Assembly (NCBI RefSeq): GCF_963678635.1
Contig: NC_087065.1
Location: forward strand, 78,439,396 to 78,503,395
Reading direction: 5' to 3'
Length of the DNA: 64,000 bases
Origin: Symsagittifera roscoffensis
Taxonomy: Eukaryota > Xenacoelomorpha > Acoela > Convolutidae
In this document: piece by piece, positions 23,515-35,100 of the stretch
Position numbering within the stretch: the first letter of the stretch is position 1
Layout: every line of letters starts with the position of its first letter
Position numbers and translations under genes: made by a program
The notes under the pieces: generated by a model
The model's database searches: none
Seen by the model: only the letters and a program-made list of their open reading frames with translations
What the model was told of the DNA's origin: nothing

Positions 23515-26090
23515 TTCTGTGGTGACTGTGGTAAAAGATTGGAGTTTTTGGATATTTTTGTATCATCACTTCTTTTGTTTCATCAACAATGTGTAGTCCT
23601 TTAAAGTAAAATATTTGTCTTAGTTCACGAAGAGCATAAATTTTTGGATAGTATGATAAAAGGTTGTTTCTATACTGTATAATTTCTTTGGTCAATTAGT
23701 TTATATGTAACAATGTAGTTCTTTCTGTAAACTGGTATGGTCCTTTTCGAATAGGTTATAGCTTTTTTGAGAATACTTTTTGTATTGTAAAATTTGAAAA
23801 TAAATCAAATGTTCCCGTTTTAGGGTCTGATGCTGGTGTAAAGCGTGATTTACCTTAGATTGGATATTCTGTCTTCGTAAAAATTTCTTTGCAATTCTCT
23901 GATAAATTTCATTGTGTTTTTTTTTAATCTCTATTCAAAATCCATTCTGTGTGGGTTCGAGAGGCTAATTTTAAAATTTGTGGATGATGAAAATGTTCTT
24001 CAGCATGATTGTGAAGCGGTAGGTTGTAACAAATTGAATCTTTAGTTTAGACCCTTGTACGTTTTTTTTTGAGAAGTTTGCTGTGAACATTATGAATTTG
24101 CGTGACTAGTAATTAGAAGCCATGTCGTAAGGTGATAGTACAAATGTTGTTGTGATCTGAGAAATCTGAGAATTGTATGCAAGTGGGAATAATTTAACCA
24201 TCTATTGACCATTCGGTGTGTTTTTGATCGTTTCCGTTAATAATACTTTGAATATATTCTTGTTCTGAGTGGTTCACACCTTCAATTGTTCATTTGTCCA
24301 TTGAGCATGTGATTTTCTAGGTTTATAATAATAATTTTAGAATGAAACAAGGTAATTATTTCATTACTTATGAACTCTGCTCCGTTATCTGTAACAAGGG
24401 TAGTCCAAATTTTTTGATCCACTGTTGATCGAGAGATGTACATTCATAATAAGCATGGCAATGGAGTACAGGGTTGATTGCTACTTAATGAGTAAATGCG
24501 TCTACAATTACAATTATATATCAATTTCGCTCTGAGGAAGGGGATATTATGCCATTTGTATCGAAAGAGATTCTATGGTCAAATATAAACTTTGTCCTTT
24601 GAAGTCTTACTTTTCGTTAATCTGCTTTTGGTGTGGGAAGGGTTTGTTTAATTGACACGTGATACAGTCATTACAAAGTACATTTTTTCAAATTGTATCA
24701 TTCGGAAATTAAAGTTTTTGGGTAAAGTTAGAGCATGTTTTTTTCTGATCCTGTATCTCCTTTTGTATTCAAGGAGTGTGATGTAAGAAAAGCTTTTAAT
24801 ATTGAACATAATGTTAGACAAGGTGCTCTCATGTCTGGATAAGGTTATTCTAAGATATCAGTATTCTTATTTATTCTTTTTTGTTAAAATTTCGGAAATA
24901 TAGGAGTAAAGTTTTATTTTTTAAAATTGTAATTTCGACTTCTAGGGATTCTGTGTTGTGTTTGTGCCAAGATTTCAGTTTTCTGATCATGGAGTCAAGA
25001 TTTTGACATTCTTGGAGTATTGAGTTGTTAATTTTATTGTGCAGGGTGGAAAGATGAAATTCGTTTTCTGAAAGAGTTATATTGTCCGAACTGTTTTGTA
25101 AATCAAATACTTTATTGATAAAAATTTTTGACTTATTTCGAGATGCCTGCCAAATTTACAGTATCAATTAGGTCTTTTTTTTCTTAATGAAAACGATTTT
25201 TTGTTTTGTGGGTTTTTGCTGATCTTTTTTTAAAGTGTCTAAGATTTTTGGTCCATGAGGAGTATAGTATAGGTTTGAAGGTGTCATTTCTTAGTAAATT
25301 GAAATCATTATAAATGTTTTGGCAATCTAGATAGATCGGTAAACGTTCTAAAGTGTTAATCTGCTCAGTATCCAAGTCACTTTTGACTGCGTATTTACAA
25401 TCTAATCGTTTCGATGTTGTGTCTTTTGCGAGGAAAAATTCTATTTCCTGTGATATTTTTACCTTTTTTTCATGAAAGTACATCGGATGGTGTATTTCGA
25501 CTAAGTGTATCACGTAAAGCAAGGTTTTTGCTGTGCAAAACTCAATTCAGGTTGGAAATTTCATCAAATTTTTTGAAATATATATACTCTATAGTTGTAT
25601 ATATTTTTATGGCTGTACACTCTCATGAGTGTGGAGTGTCTTAATTCTGCTTGTCTGAAAAGTCTTGAGTTTTATCATTTTAGATTTATTATGTTGGTTT
25701 CCTGATGTGATTGTAAAAGAGCTGCGCTAAATCCAAACTTGGAGGAGTCGCACATAGCGTAAAATTGTTGATTTGAATCTGAAAATGTATTTGAGATCCA
25801 TTCAGTGAGAATGATTTTGATTTCATCGAAGCTTTTTTGACGTTGCTAGGTCCATTCAAAATTGTTTTGTTGTCTAAGAACGATATAAAACGATCGGAGA
25901 TATAATCGGATTTTGTGAACGTTTTTAATTAAAAAGTTAAACATTCGAAGGAATTCTTGGTTTTTCTTTTCATTGGATGGTGGCTAAAATTTTAAAATTG
26001 CATCTATTTGGGATTTCAAGGGCGTTTTTAAAGTTCTAAGGAATTTCCTTCAAGGAATTTCACACTAGCCAGGAAAAAAATGTGATTTGG
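23515..26090 (-). pseudogene. Ty3/gypsy pol remnant, copy B (RNase H to C-terminus)
   Basis: Same pol region as copy A, extended at its N-terminal side to about 26090, which includes the RNase H start (equivalent to 60050-60405). The frame at 25184-25522 keeps YLDCQNIYNDFNLL...FKPILYSSWTKN and the C-K-Y-A-V-K segment. RT itself is missing on this strand; the expected RT interval is replaced by an inverted fragment. Many stops. Confidence 0.82.
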
Positions 26091-26129
26091 GCCTGCCGTA
26101 GGTAATCTACAAGCAAAACTCTTACCTTT

Positions 26130-26690
26130 TAAAACCTCCAGTAAACTAGCCACAGCCGAAAGCAAAAGTTTAGCAAACTAAGGAAAGCCGATTTACTATT
26201 AAAATACCCCATGGTTATGCTAATCCAAAATTTGATGTTGGAAAATTACTTTCACCAATACACCTTCCACTGAAACCCGTCGCATTTTTCAAAAAACAAC
26301 GCGCAAGTAAAGTTCCAATACATTTACAAGATAAAATAAACAGACTTTAAAACATCCTTGATCAATACTAAGTTATCTCACTAGAAATAAAGAACAACAA
26401 CCCAAGGGAAATACATTTATCAACCCAGTAATTAGTTTTAATTAGTTTCAGACGCACGATAACGAAACCCACTAACTGATGAATCAAAATGCAATTGCCC
26501 CATAGAACCAATACAGCGCACAAAAAAACGGTTACTACTATACCATAGCAGATTTGAATGCCACTTGATGAACAATCACGCCCCTTGACACATAAAAATA
26601 CGGAAACCAACAATACGAATTTGATAGACTATTCTATGTAATATCCATAGGACCAGCAGCTTTTTACTGCCTTTTTGATTGAGACTTTTA
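26130..26690 (+). pseudogene. Inverted gypsy reverse transcriptase fragment
   Basis: Reads as pol on the plus strand, opposite to all flanking element sequence. KFDVGK, then PLKPVAFFKKQRASKVPIHL (26230-26330) match the RT N-terminal region of the intact pol (KFDVGK...PLKPDAVFKKQRASKVPIHL). Further on, TDESKCNCPIEPIQ and an SIGPAAF-like stretch follow. Frameshifts and stops are frequent. It ends before the YLDD box. Confidence 0.8.
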
Positions 26691-27058
26691 GACCATTACT
26701 TATAAGCAAAATATTTTTCTTGTGTTTAGACGATGTTTTCATACAGTCACAAGAAAAACAAGAAAAGTTCAAAATTTTAGATTATTACTTTCTGAAAGTT
26801 TCTCTATAACATTTATCTTTGGTTGTTATTTTATTATTTAGAATGTTTAAAGTTGGAATACTTTTTTTGCAATGAATAGTATTCCAACTATATTGGGTCT
26901 AAATTTTTTTATATGGTTTATTTGTGTATGAAGTTTTAGTAGAAAAACTTATTTTTGTTCCATTGTTCGAGTTGATATAAGTGATAATCAAACCTTTCCA
27001 TAGTTTGCTAAACTTGTTCTTTGGGCTTTGGCTAGTTTACTGGAGATTTTAAAAGGCA
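26131..27058. repeat. Inverted repeat flanking the inverted RT fragment
   Basis: 26131-26190 and 26995-27058 are reverse complements with few mismatches (shared CCAGTAAACTAGCC and its complement), separated by about 0.8 kb. This fits a breakpoint duplication accompanying the inversion. A small hairpin (GTTGGAATACT and its complement) lies at 26852-26888. Confidence 0.75.
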
Positions 27059-27112
27059 TGGTTTTCCGGGTAGATCACCGATTTCGTTCCATCTGGGCCC
27101 TGGAATTGATTA

Positions 27113-27312
27113 NNNNNNNNNNNNNNNNNNNNNNNNNNNNNNNNNNNNNNNNNNNNNNNNNNNNNNNNNNNNNNNNNNNNNNNNNNNNNNNNNNNNNNNN
27201 NNNNNNNNNNNNNNNNNNNNNNNNNNNNNNNNNNNNNNNNNNNNNNNNNNNNNNNNNNNNNNNNNNNNNNNNNNNNNNNNNNNNNNNNNNNNNNNNNNNN
27301 NNNNNNNNNNNN
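27113..27312. other. Assembly gap (200 N)
   Basis: Exactly 200 undetermined bases, a common default gap size. Flanked by repeat sequence on both sides, so the true length is unknown. No gene model should cross it. Confidence 0.99.
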
Positions 27313-29095
27313 GTGATCTTCAACGAAAAATATTGCATTAGCGGGATTGTGGTCTGCTATTACTAATAGCTATATAGGAGTGGTTTTCCTGAGCTTGTTT
27401 GCCTTGAAAGTTTTTTGTTGGGTAAAACTCTGGTTTTTCTGCATGTACTGGTAGAAATGTTTATTTGATTCTTTGTTTTTTGTGGTCTACTTGATTTATC
27501 TTGTTGTTTTGTCTACCTTCAGCAAAACTATGTCCGTATCTGCGGCAAAATTACACCGTTTTTTTGAATGAAAGTTTCTATTTAAAATGTGGGTTCTCTT
27601 CAAATATGTTCAGGGTTTGGGTAATTTTTTCGGCTAAATCGTTATCGGAGTCTTGGATACTATTAATTTGTTGTTTGGGTATTAATTAAGTATTGTAGTT
27701 TTAAATCTTTTTTGCTTCAGTTTTTTTGTGATTTCAGCTTGTTTTATTTTGTCTACTATTTTGCGGAAAGTTGTATTGTGCTCTCGAAATGAAGGTGGAT
27801 GTGATGCTCTCTTTTTTATTGCTATTTTACTTAATTGTGGTGTTATACTTATCATTATAAATTTTGTCTTTTTGTGTTTTTGTAGTCATTAGTATTGAGA
27901 GAATAAGCTTTAACTACTAGAGTTTTGATTCTTGCTGCGAGTTGTTTTCGGGAATTTACGAATAGTGTTCTATGAATCTCCTTGATAATATTTGTTTCCT
28001 TCAGAATCAAACAGTTTTTGAAAACTCCTGCGTCAATCGTTTCCAATCGGATTTAATTTCTATGGGTAAAAGTGAAAACCAAGGATCCTTTCGTTGATTA
28101 GTATGATACTGTTATTGGTTTTGATGGATGTAATCTTCATGCTCAGAATAGTGTGGTTGGCTTCTCGTTCCCTAATATTTGCTGTATCTTTTTTTTGAAT
28201 AAATTTTTGAATTTCGTCTATCTGTTGATCTTCAACGAAAAATATTGCATTAGTGGGAGTGTGGTCTGCTATTACTATAGCTATAGAAGAGTGGTTTTCC
28301 TGAGCTTTGTTTGCCTTGAAAGCTTTTGTTGGGTAAACTCTGGTCTTTCTGCTTGTACTGGTAGAAAGGTTTATTTGATTCTTAGTTTTTTTTTGGTCTA
28401 CTAGATTTATCTTGTTGTTTTGTCTACCTTCAGCAAAACTATGTCCGTATCTGCGGCAAAATTACACCGTTTTTTGAATGAAAGTTTCTATTTAAAATGT
28501 GGGTTCTCTTCAAACATGTTCAGGGTTTGGGTAATTTTTTCGGCTAAATCGTTATCGGAGTCTTGCATACTATTAAGTTGTTGTTTGGGTATTATTTAAG
28601 TATTGTAGTTTTAAATATTTTTTGCTTCAGTTTTATTGTGATTTCAGCTTGTTTTATTTTGTCTACTATTTTGCGGAAAATTGTATTGTGCTCTCGAAAT
28701 GATGGTGGATGTGATGCTCTCTTTTTTATTGCTATTTTACTTAATTGTGGTGTTATACTTATCATTAGAAATTTTGTCATTTTGTGTTTTTGTAGTCATT
28801 AGTATTGAGAGAATAAGCTTTAACTACTAGAGTTTTGATTCTTGCTGCGAGTTGTTTTCGGGAATTTACGAATAGTGTTGTATGAATTTCTTTGATAATG
28901 TTTGTTTCCTTCAGAATCAAACAGTTTTTGAAAACTCCTGCGTAAATCGTTTCCAATCGGATTTAATTTCTATGGGTAAAAGTGAAAACCAAGGATCCTT
29001 TCGTTGATTAGTATGATACTGTTATTGGTTTTGATGGATGTCATCTTCATGCTCAGAATAGTGTGGTTGGCTTCTCGTTCCCTAATATTTGCGTT
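27313..29095 (-). pseudogene. Ty3/gypsy gag remnant, tandemly duplicated (nucleocapsid region)
   Basis: Two direct copies about 914 bp apart (27316-28148 and 28229-29090), each matching the intact gag from its zinc-knuckle region back through its capsid region. On the minus strand the motif CRRYGHS survives (near 28440 and 27528) but is out of frame with its first Cys pair, and the last Cys is lost. ITPQLSKIAIKKRASHPPSF survives near 28700-28770 (LTPQLRKIAIKKRASHPSSI in the intact gag). Non-coding. Confidence 0.8.
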
Positions 29096-32000
29096 TTTTT
29101 GTTTTGTTGAAAAAATGTATAATTTTCAATGCGATCTTTCTGTAGTTTTGTTTTTATCATTAAAATTTACTATTTGAGATGTTGATTTTGGTACCTGTTG
29201 GGTATAATAATTTTCTGAAGATTGATTTTTTAATGTATGGATTGATCGAGATATTGGAAAACTTATGTTACTATTAGTGAAAAAATCATAACTTTGGTTT
29301 GCAAAGTATTTTCTTTCGATTGGGTGTTTTGTTTATTATTTGGTTGTGTTTTAATTAATGTTTTTTTTCCGATAATCCATATAAGAACATTTGAGAACGA
29401 CTGATGGTTTGACTATTGATTGTGATATCGTTAGTCGAAAAAAATTATCGTTTTCATTGTGTGGTGTTGTAATTGATGGATGTGTAGGTGAAATATTTTA
29501 TTGTGTCGTTTTAGGTAAGGTTTCGACTCTTTCTTCGTTTACAAAATGTGCTAAGGTTTGGATATCTTGTAGTGTTAGATTTCTAGTTCCGTTTAGGGTT
29601 TCTGTACCGAAATCTTTGCAATTGCTTGAGATATCATTTGGGATTATAAAAAATTTTTTACATGAGACCAATCAGGGTCCCATACATAATTTGTTCATCT
29701 GCTAATATTTATTCGTCATTTGTTTGTGGTTTTAATTTTTTTTCTTTCTTTTGAATTTAGATCTAAATTGTATTGAAAATAATATTTAATGAACCATGCT
29801 AGGATTCTTTGAAGAACATTTTCAATTGATTGTGATGTTTCATTGTCATTGGGTGTTTCACGAAATGAGTCTAAAAAATGTGAAAGAAGGTTAACTTCGC
29901 GTCTTTTTATTGCAAGTCAAGAAGTTTGTGATGGAGATACATTGAATCTTTCATCTGTTTCTGAAATGGAAACATAAATATAAACGTGATGAAGAAAACA
30001 TAATTTGTGAAAATTGAGTTTGCTCTTTGTGAGTTTTTATGTTGAAGTTTTTTGATATTTGCGATAAAATTTTTCGAGAAATCTAATTGTATATCATCTG
30101 CTTGTATCCGGTTGTATGTGATGGTTGATTTGATGATGTTGGTGGTAGGATTTCAATAGTAAATATGACGTAAAGTGAACTGATTTTGCTGATGCCTGGT
30201 AGATAGTGATGGATTAATTGTCTTCTGATTCTTACTTCAGAAAACTTTTGTTTATATGGACCACTTTATTTTGGGAACAACTTCACGATTTAAATATAAC
30301 AAAATTGTACTTTTTCTCTAGTGGGATCGCTTTTTGGCTGAAAAATTTTCAAAATTATTGACGTTTGTTTAGCTTACGAACATTAGATTATCCATATCAG
30401 AACATTTTAGAACGACTGATGGTTTGACTGTTAATTGTAATGTCGTTAGTGGAAAAAATGTATCGTTTTTATTGTGTGGTGTTGTAATTTTTGGATGTGC
30501 AGGTGACATATTTTATTGTGTCGTTTTAGGTAAGGTTTCGACTCTTTCTTCGTTTACAAAATGTGCTAAGGTTTGGATATCTTGTAGTGTTAGATTTCTA
30601 GTTCCGTTTAGGGTTTCTGTACCGAAATCTTTGCAATTGCTTGAGATATCATTTGGGATGTTGAAAAGGAATACCAGAGACCAATCAGGGTCCCATACAT
30701 AATCTGTTTCATCTGCTTATATTGTTTTGTCGTTTTATTTTGGTCTGAAATTTTTTTGATCTAATATTTGTTGAAACTAATATATAATGAACCATGCTAG
30801 AATTCGTTGTAGATCATTTTCAGTGGGTGTTCCACGAAGTGAGTCTAAAAATCGTGAAAGAAGGTTAACGTCGAGTCTTTTTATTGCGTGTCGAGATGTT
30901 TGTGATAGAGATACATTGAATGTTTCATCTGTTTCTGAAATGGAAACATAAATATAAACATGAAGGATGAAACATCATTTGTGAAAATTGAGTTTGCTCT
31001 TTGTGAGTTTTTATGTTGAAGTTTTTTGATATTTGCGATAAAATTTTTTGAGAAATCTAATTGTATATCATCTGCTTGTATCCGGTTGTATGTGATGGTT
31101 GATTTGATGATGTTGGTGGTAGGATTTCAATAGTAAATATGACGTAAAGTGAACTGATTTTGCTGATGCCTGGTAGATAGTGATGGATTAATTGTCTTCT
31201 GATTCTTACTTCAAAAAACTTTTGTTTATATGGGCCACTTTATTTTGGGAACAACTTCACGATTTAAATATAACAAAATTGTACTTTTTCTCTAGTGGGA
31301 TCGCTTTGTGGCTGAAAAATTTTCAAAATTATTGACGTTTGATTAGCTTACGAACATTAGATTATCCATATCAGAACATTTTAGAACGACTGATGGTTTG
31401 ACTGTTAATTGTAATGTCGTTAGTGGAAAAAATGTATCGTTTTTATTGTGTGGTGTTGTAATTTTTGGATGTGCAGGTGACATATTTTATTGTGTCGTTT
31501 TAGGTAAGGTTTCGACTCTTTCTTCGTTTACAAAATGTGCTAAGGTTTGGATATCTTGTAAGTTTAAATTTCTAGTTCCGTTTAGGGTTTCTGTACCGAA
31601 ATCTTTGCAATTGCTTGAGATATCATTTGGGATGTTGAAAAGGAATACCAGAGACCAATCAGGGTCCCATACATAATCTGTTTCATCTGCTTATATTGTT
31701 TTGTCGTTTTATTTTGGTCTGAAATTTTTTTGATCTAATATTTGTTGAAACTAATATATAATGAACCATGCTAGAATTCGTTGTAGATCATTTTCAGTGG
31801 GTGTTTCACGAAGTGAGTCTAAAAATCGTGAAAGAAGGTTAACGTCGAGTCTTTTTATTGCGTGTCGAGATGTTTGTGATAGAGATACATTGAATGTTTC
31901 ATCTGTTTCTGAAATGGAAACATAAATATAAACATGAAGGATGAAACATCATTTGTGAAAATTGAGTTTGCTCTTTGTGGGTTTTGATGTTGAATTTTTT

Positions 32001-32655
32001 GAAATTATTGCTATAAAAACTTTTGAGAAATCCAATTCTATATCATCTGTTTTTATCCGGTGTGATGGTTGATTTGATGATTTTGGTTATAAGATTTCAA
32101 CAGTAAATATGCCGTAATATGCCGCGAATTGATTTTACTGATGTATGGTAGATAGTGATGGATTACTTGTCTTCTGATTCTTACTTCAGAAAACTTTTGT
32201 TCATATGGACCACTTCCCTTTTGGAACAAATTTACGAATAAATTATGGCAAAATTGTACTTGTTTGTGGCTGAATAATTGTCAATTATCAAACTTATTGT
32301 CGTATTGATTAGTTTTTTGTGAGGAATTACAGTTATTGTGTAACTTTCAATATGTAGTATCGGTTGATTCCAATTGTAGAATCTTACTGGTTTGCGAATA
32401 TATGAGTTTTTTCTTCTACGTTTGCCCTTGATGGATGATGCTGTTGTTGTCTCTGATTCTGAAAAGAATAATTGATTTTCCACTGCTTTGTTTTTGTCGT
32501 GTATTGATTCAGGAAGTTTTTTAAGTTTTTGTTTTGAACTTGAGTCAGATTCCGAAACTGCGTTTTGTGTTCTGGAAAACTTTGATTTATTTATTTGTTT
32601 TTGTTTTGTAATTATTGCCTTCTTTTTCGATTACTTTTTTGATCTGATGTATCAT
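29096..32655 (-). pseudogene. Ty3/gypsy gag N-terminal region, triplicated remnant
   Basis: Three direct copies of about 975 bp (starting near 29365, 30385 and 31359) contain the gag N-terminal part. The minus strand reads LQLTVKPSVV near 31400, matching LQSTVKPSVA just upstream of 63851 in the better element. Beyond it lies a coding-like stretch with DPDWSLVFLFNIP and LTLQDIQTLAHFVNEERVE (about 31500-31680). Further 5', a basic Ser-rich frame (32232 to about 32625, with SSIKGKRRRKNSYIRKP) is open but has no ATG. An ATG at 32653-32655 is in another frame. These remnants show what the window edge cuts off from the intact gag. Confidence 0.6.
29365..32290. repeat. Triple direct repeat of about 975 bp
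   Basis: Copies begin at the GATAATCCATAT / GATTATCCATAT landmark near 29370, 30386 and 31360. The second and third are nearly identical (offset about 974); the first is more diverged. Local tandem amplification of gag sequence. Confidence 0.85.
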
Positions 32656-32802
32656 ATCTTTTGTTTAAGCAGTGTGATTACAACATTATATCTTTCTTTT
32701 TTAATTGAACAATTTTGGAAATTTATTGTTTGTTTGTTTCTTAAACTCTCCCTTGACATAAGTGTTAGAGTGAGTGATGCAAAATCCAAGTCTTTGTTTT
32801 TT

Positions 32803-32971
32803 CTGTTTTTTCTTACAATTTTCATGAGGTTTTCCTACTCCTGGATGATAGAATGTTGTTAATAGACTGGTTGGAGAAAGTACAAAACTGTTTTTTCTTA
32901 CAATTTTCATGAGGTTTTCCTACTCCTGGATGATAGAATGTTGTTAATAGACTGGTTGGAGAAAGTATATC
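32803..32971. repeat. 85-bp direct tandem duplication
   Basis: 32803-32887 and 32888-32971 are almost identical, both beginning CTGTTTTTTCTTACAATT and ending GGAGAAAGTA. Confidence 0.9.
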
Positions 32972-35100
32972 GATTTATTAGAAGGATTTTATACTTACTC
33001 GAGTGGTCAATTTATATTAATAAAAATTTAATCTAACTTAGGGTTTCGATTTGTGATCAAAAGTTGGAGAATAGTAAATCAATCGAAATTGTTCAGATAA
33101 AATTAGAACACAAGTAGATTATTAGATTGCTTTAATTCTTACTTAATTTAGGTTATCTTTTAGCTTGAGTCAATTAATAGGTGGTATTCAAGAGCAAAAT
33201 GAGTAACCGAAGTTCATCACTGTTTTTCTTCATTAAATTGGTTAGTTTTTGGAAAAATTTCTAATAGTTTTAGGTCGTTTGTAAGGGTTGAAGAGTGAAT
33301 CGTGGTTTGAGGTCCTTGGACACTGGTATTAAGAGCTGGGGAAAACAAGAATTGCCTGATTGATCCAAGGAAAGCCTTGTTGTTCAAATATTAAAAATAA
33401 TTTGAAACTGAAATGAAGGTAATGTTTTAAAGATCAAAGGGTAGCCTTGATGATCCGCTTGAAAGTTATATTTGGATTTAATTAAAACAAAGATAGGCCT
33501 TGACAAAACTTGTATGAAAAATTAAAGGCTTAAGAAAATGTTATAATTTAAACTTTAAATGAGATTAGTGTCTTGAGTGATTATGTGCTATGTTTAAGAT
33601 GAAGAAACAAAAAAGCAACGTTAAAGAAGACACAGGTCCTCAAGAAGCAAGCATCATTTTAGATTTTTGATAATTTTAATAAAAATAGATTTAGTACCTA
33701 GTTTTTTGTATTTTTCATTCAATTAATTTTAAATTTTGCTGATTTTTTAGAATAAACGACCGGTCTAAATTGGCTTGATATTTTTGGTATATTAGAGATA
33801 TATAGCTTGGGAACGAATCCTACTACTCCAAATATTGTAAATTTTTTTAGTGAATTAAAAAGTACTGCAATGATAATTTTGTAGAGAAATAATTGTTGCA
33901 GTCTGCTTTTTAATTTCACCATGTAGAAGCTTGGTCTGTTGTTCGAGTTTTGACATGATGTAAGTTTGATTACCTATTTGAAATGATAAAAATTATTGAC
34001 ACGTGGGGATAAGCTAAGTAGGTTTTCAGTATTGATTAAAATTTCGTGGTGTTTTTTGATCTTATTTCAACTTTATATTTGCTAAACCTAGAATTGTAGA
34101 AGTGTGTTTGAGACTCTTGGTCGCACCAGATGAGTTTAAGTCCGCGTTTTAAGTTTTTATTTTTCATCCGCGACCTGTTCACGCTATGTTATTCAAACCT
34201 GTACTACTAATTGTAATTATGCACCTAATTCTTGAGAGAAACTTTTTTAAGGAAAAAAAAACAAAACGGACAAAAAACTTGAAGTTTTTGCGGAAAGTGG
34301 TAAGAGACTCGCAAAAAATAAGATCTGGCAAAATTATTTTAGTGAAGTACCCTTTTGTTTGATCACTGGAACCTTTTCACGCGTTCAAATAGTACCACTA
34401 AGAAGTCTGACTTGCGTTGATTTTTTTATTGAGGGGTTTGACCAAGTCCAAACTCTAAAAAAACGTCTTTTTGAGAAGCTATACTTTCCTGCATAAAATT
34501 GTCGGAAACTTATAGGTTCTTTTTGTTGAAAAAGGTTTAGTAAAAAAAATTATTATAATAAAATAAATTCTCGGTAGTGTTAGAGGTAAGTAGTGATTGT
34601 AGTGAGCCAGATTTTGCTTTGTTTTGACACTTCTCGACCAGGTTTGGCACGTTTTCAAACAGGGCGCTTTGAAAACGTTATATAAACACTGTTTTAAAAG
34701 AGGGTTTTCTCCTGTATAACTCACAACATCGGGCGAGTAGCATCTTGTTACAAGTTAGCCGATATAAAACTATTTATCTTGGCTTTCCGATAAAAGGTTT
34801 GCAGCTAACTTTGTATATCCAGAGTTCGGGGTCAAAAATTGATCCAATCCGAAGTGAAGGAGGTCATGGTGTAGGTTATTGAAAATTGCCCCAAAGTCCG
34901 AAAAGAATTTTTTATGATTCAATGGAAAAAAGTTTCTCGTATTAAAACTTTTTTAAAATGATAAAAACGTTTTGAAATTAAGAAAAATACATTTGCACGT
35001 TATTTAATCAACCCAGCAAAACAGACTCGAGCAGACTTGGGCAAGGAACTTGGTGATACTTCAAGAAACTTCGAGATTCACCTCCTTCTCCTTCTTAAAC
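32972..35100. other. No gene recognised
   Basis: AT-rich DNA between the gypsy remnants and the satellite. No domain-bearing frame, terminal repeat or RNA gene was seen. Short minus-strand frames at 33719-33922 and 34479-34724 show nothing recognisable. Confidence 0.45.

Larger units (their letters stand above)
17474..25735. repeat. Tandem segmental duplication, unit B
   Basis: Second unit of the large direct repeat. It begins with the same GTCGAGCACGG block as 6873 and runs through the same decayed element, then continues beyond 25735 into pol sequence that unit A lacks. The junction around 17466-17474 fuses pol sequence (equivalent to 25732) to repeat R1 (equivalent to 6873), as expected for a simple tandem duplication. 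Confidence 0.85.

Noticed and set aside
27028-27366. Open frames spanning the gap
   Set aside because: Created by the run of N; no real continuity.
29391-31676. Repeated plus-strand frames of 92-104 codons
   Set aside because: Present in all three copies only because the DNA is duplicated. The minus strand carries the gag-related reading.
32488-32862. 124-codon plus-strand hydrophobic frame
   Set aside because: Antisense to the basic Lys/Ser-rich gag leader. Phe/Leu-rich composition is expected from the complement of A-rich codons.
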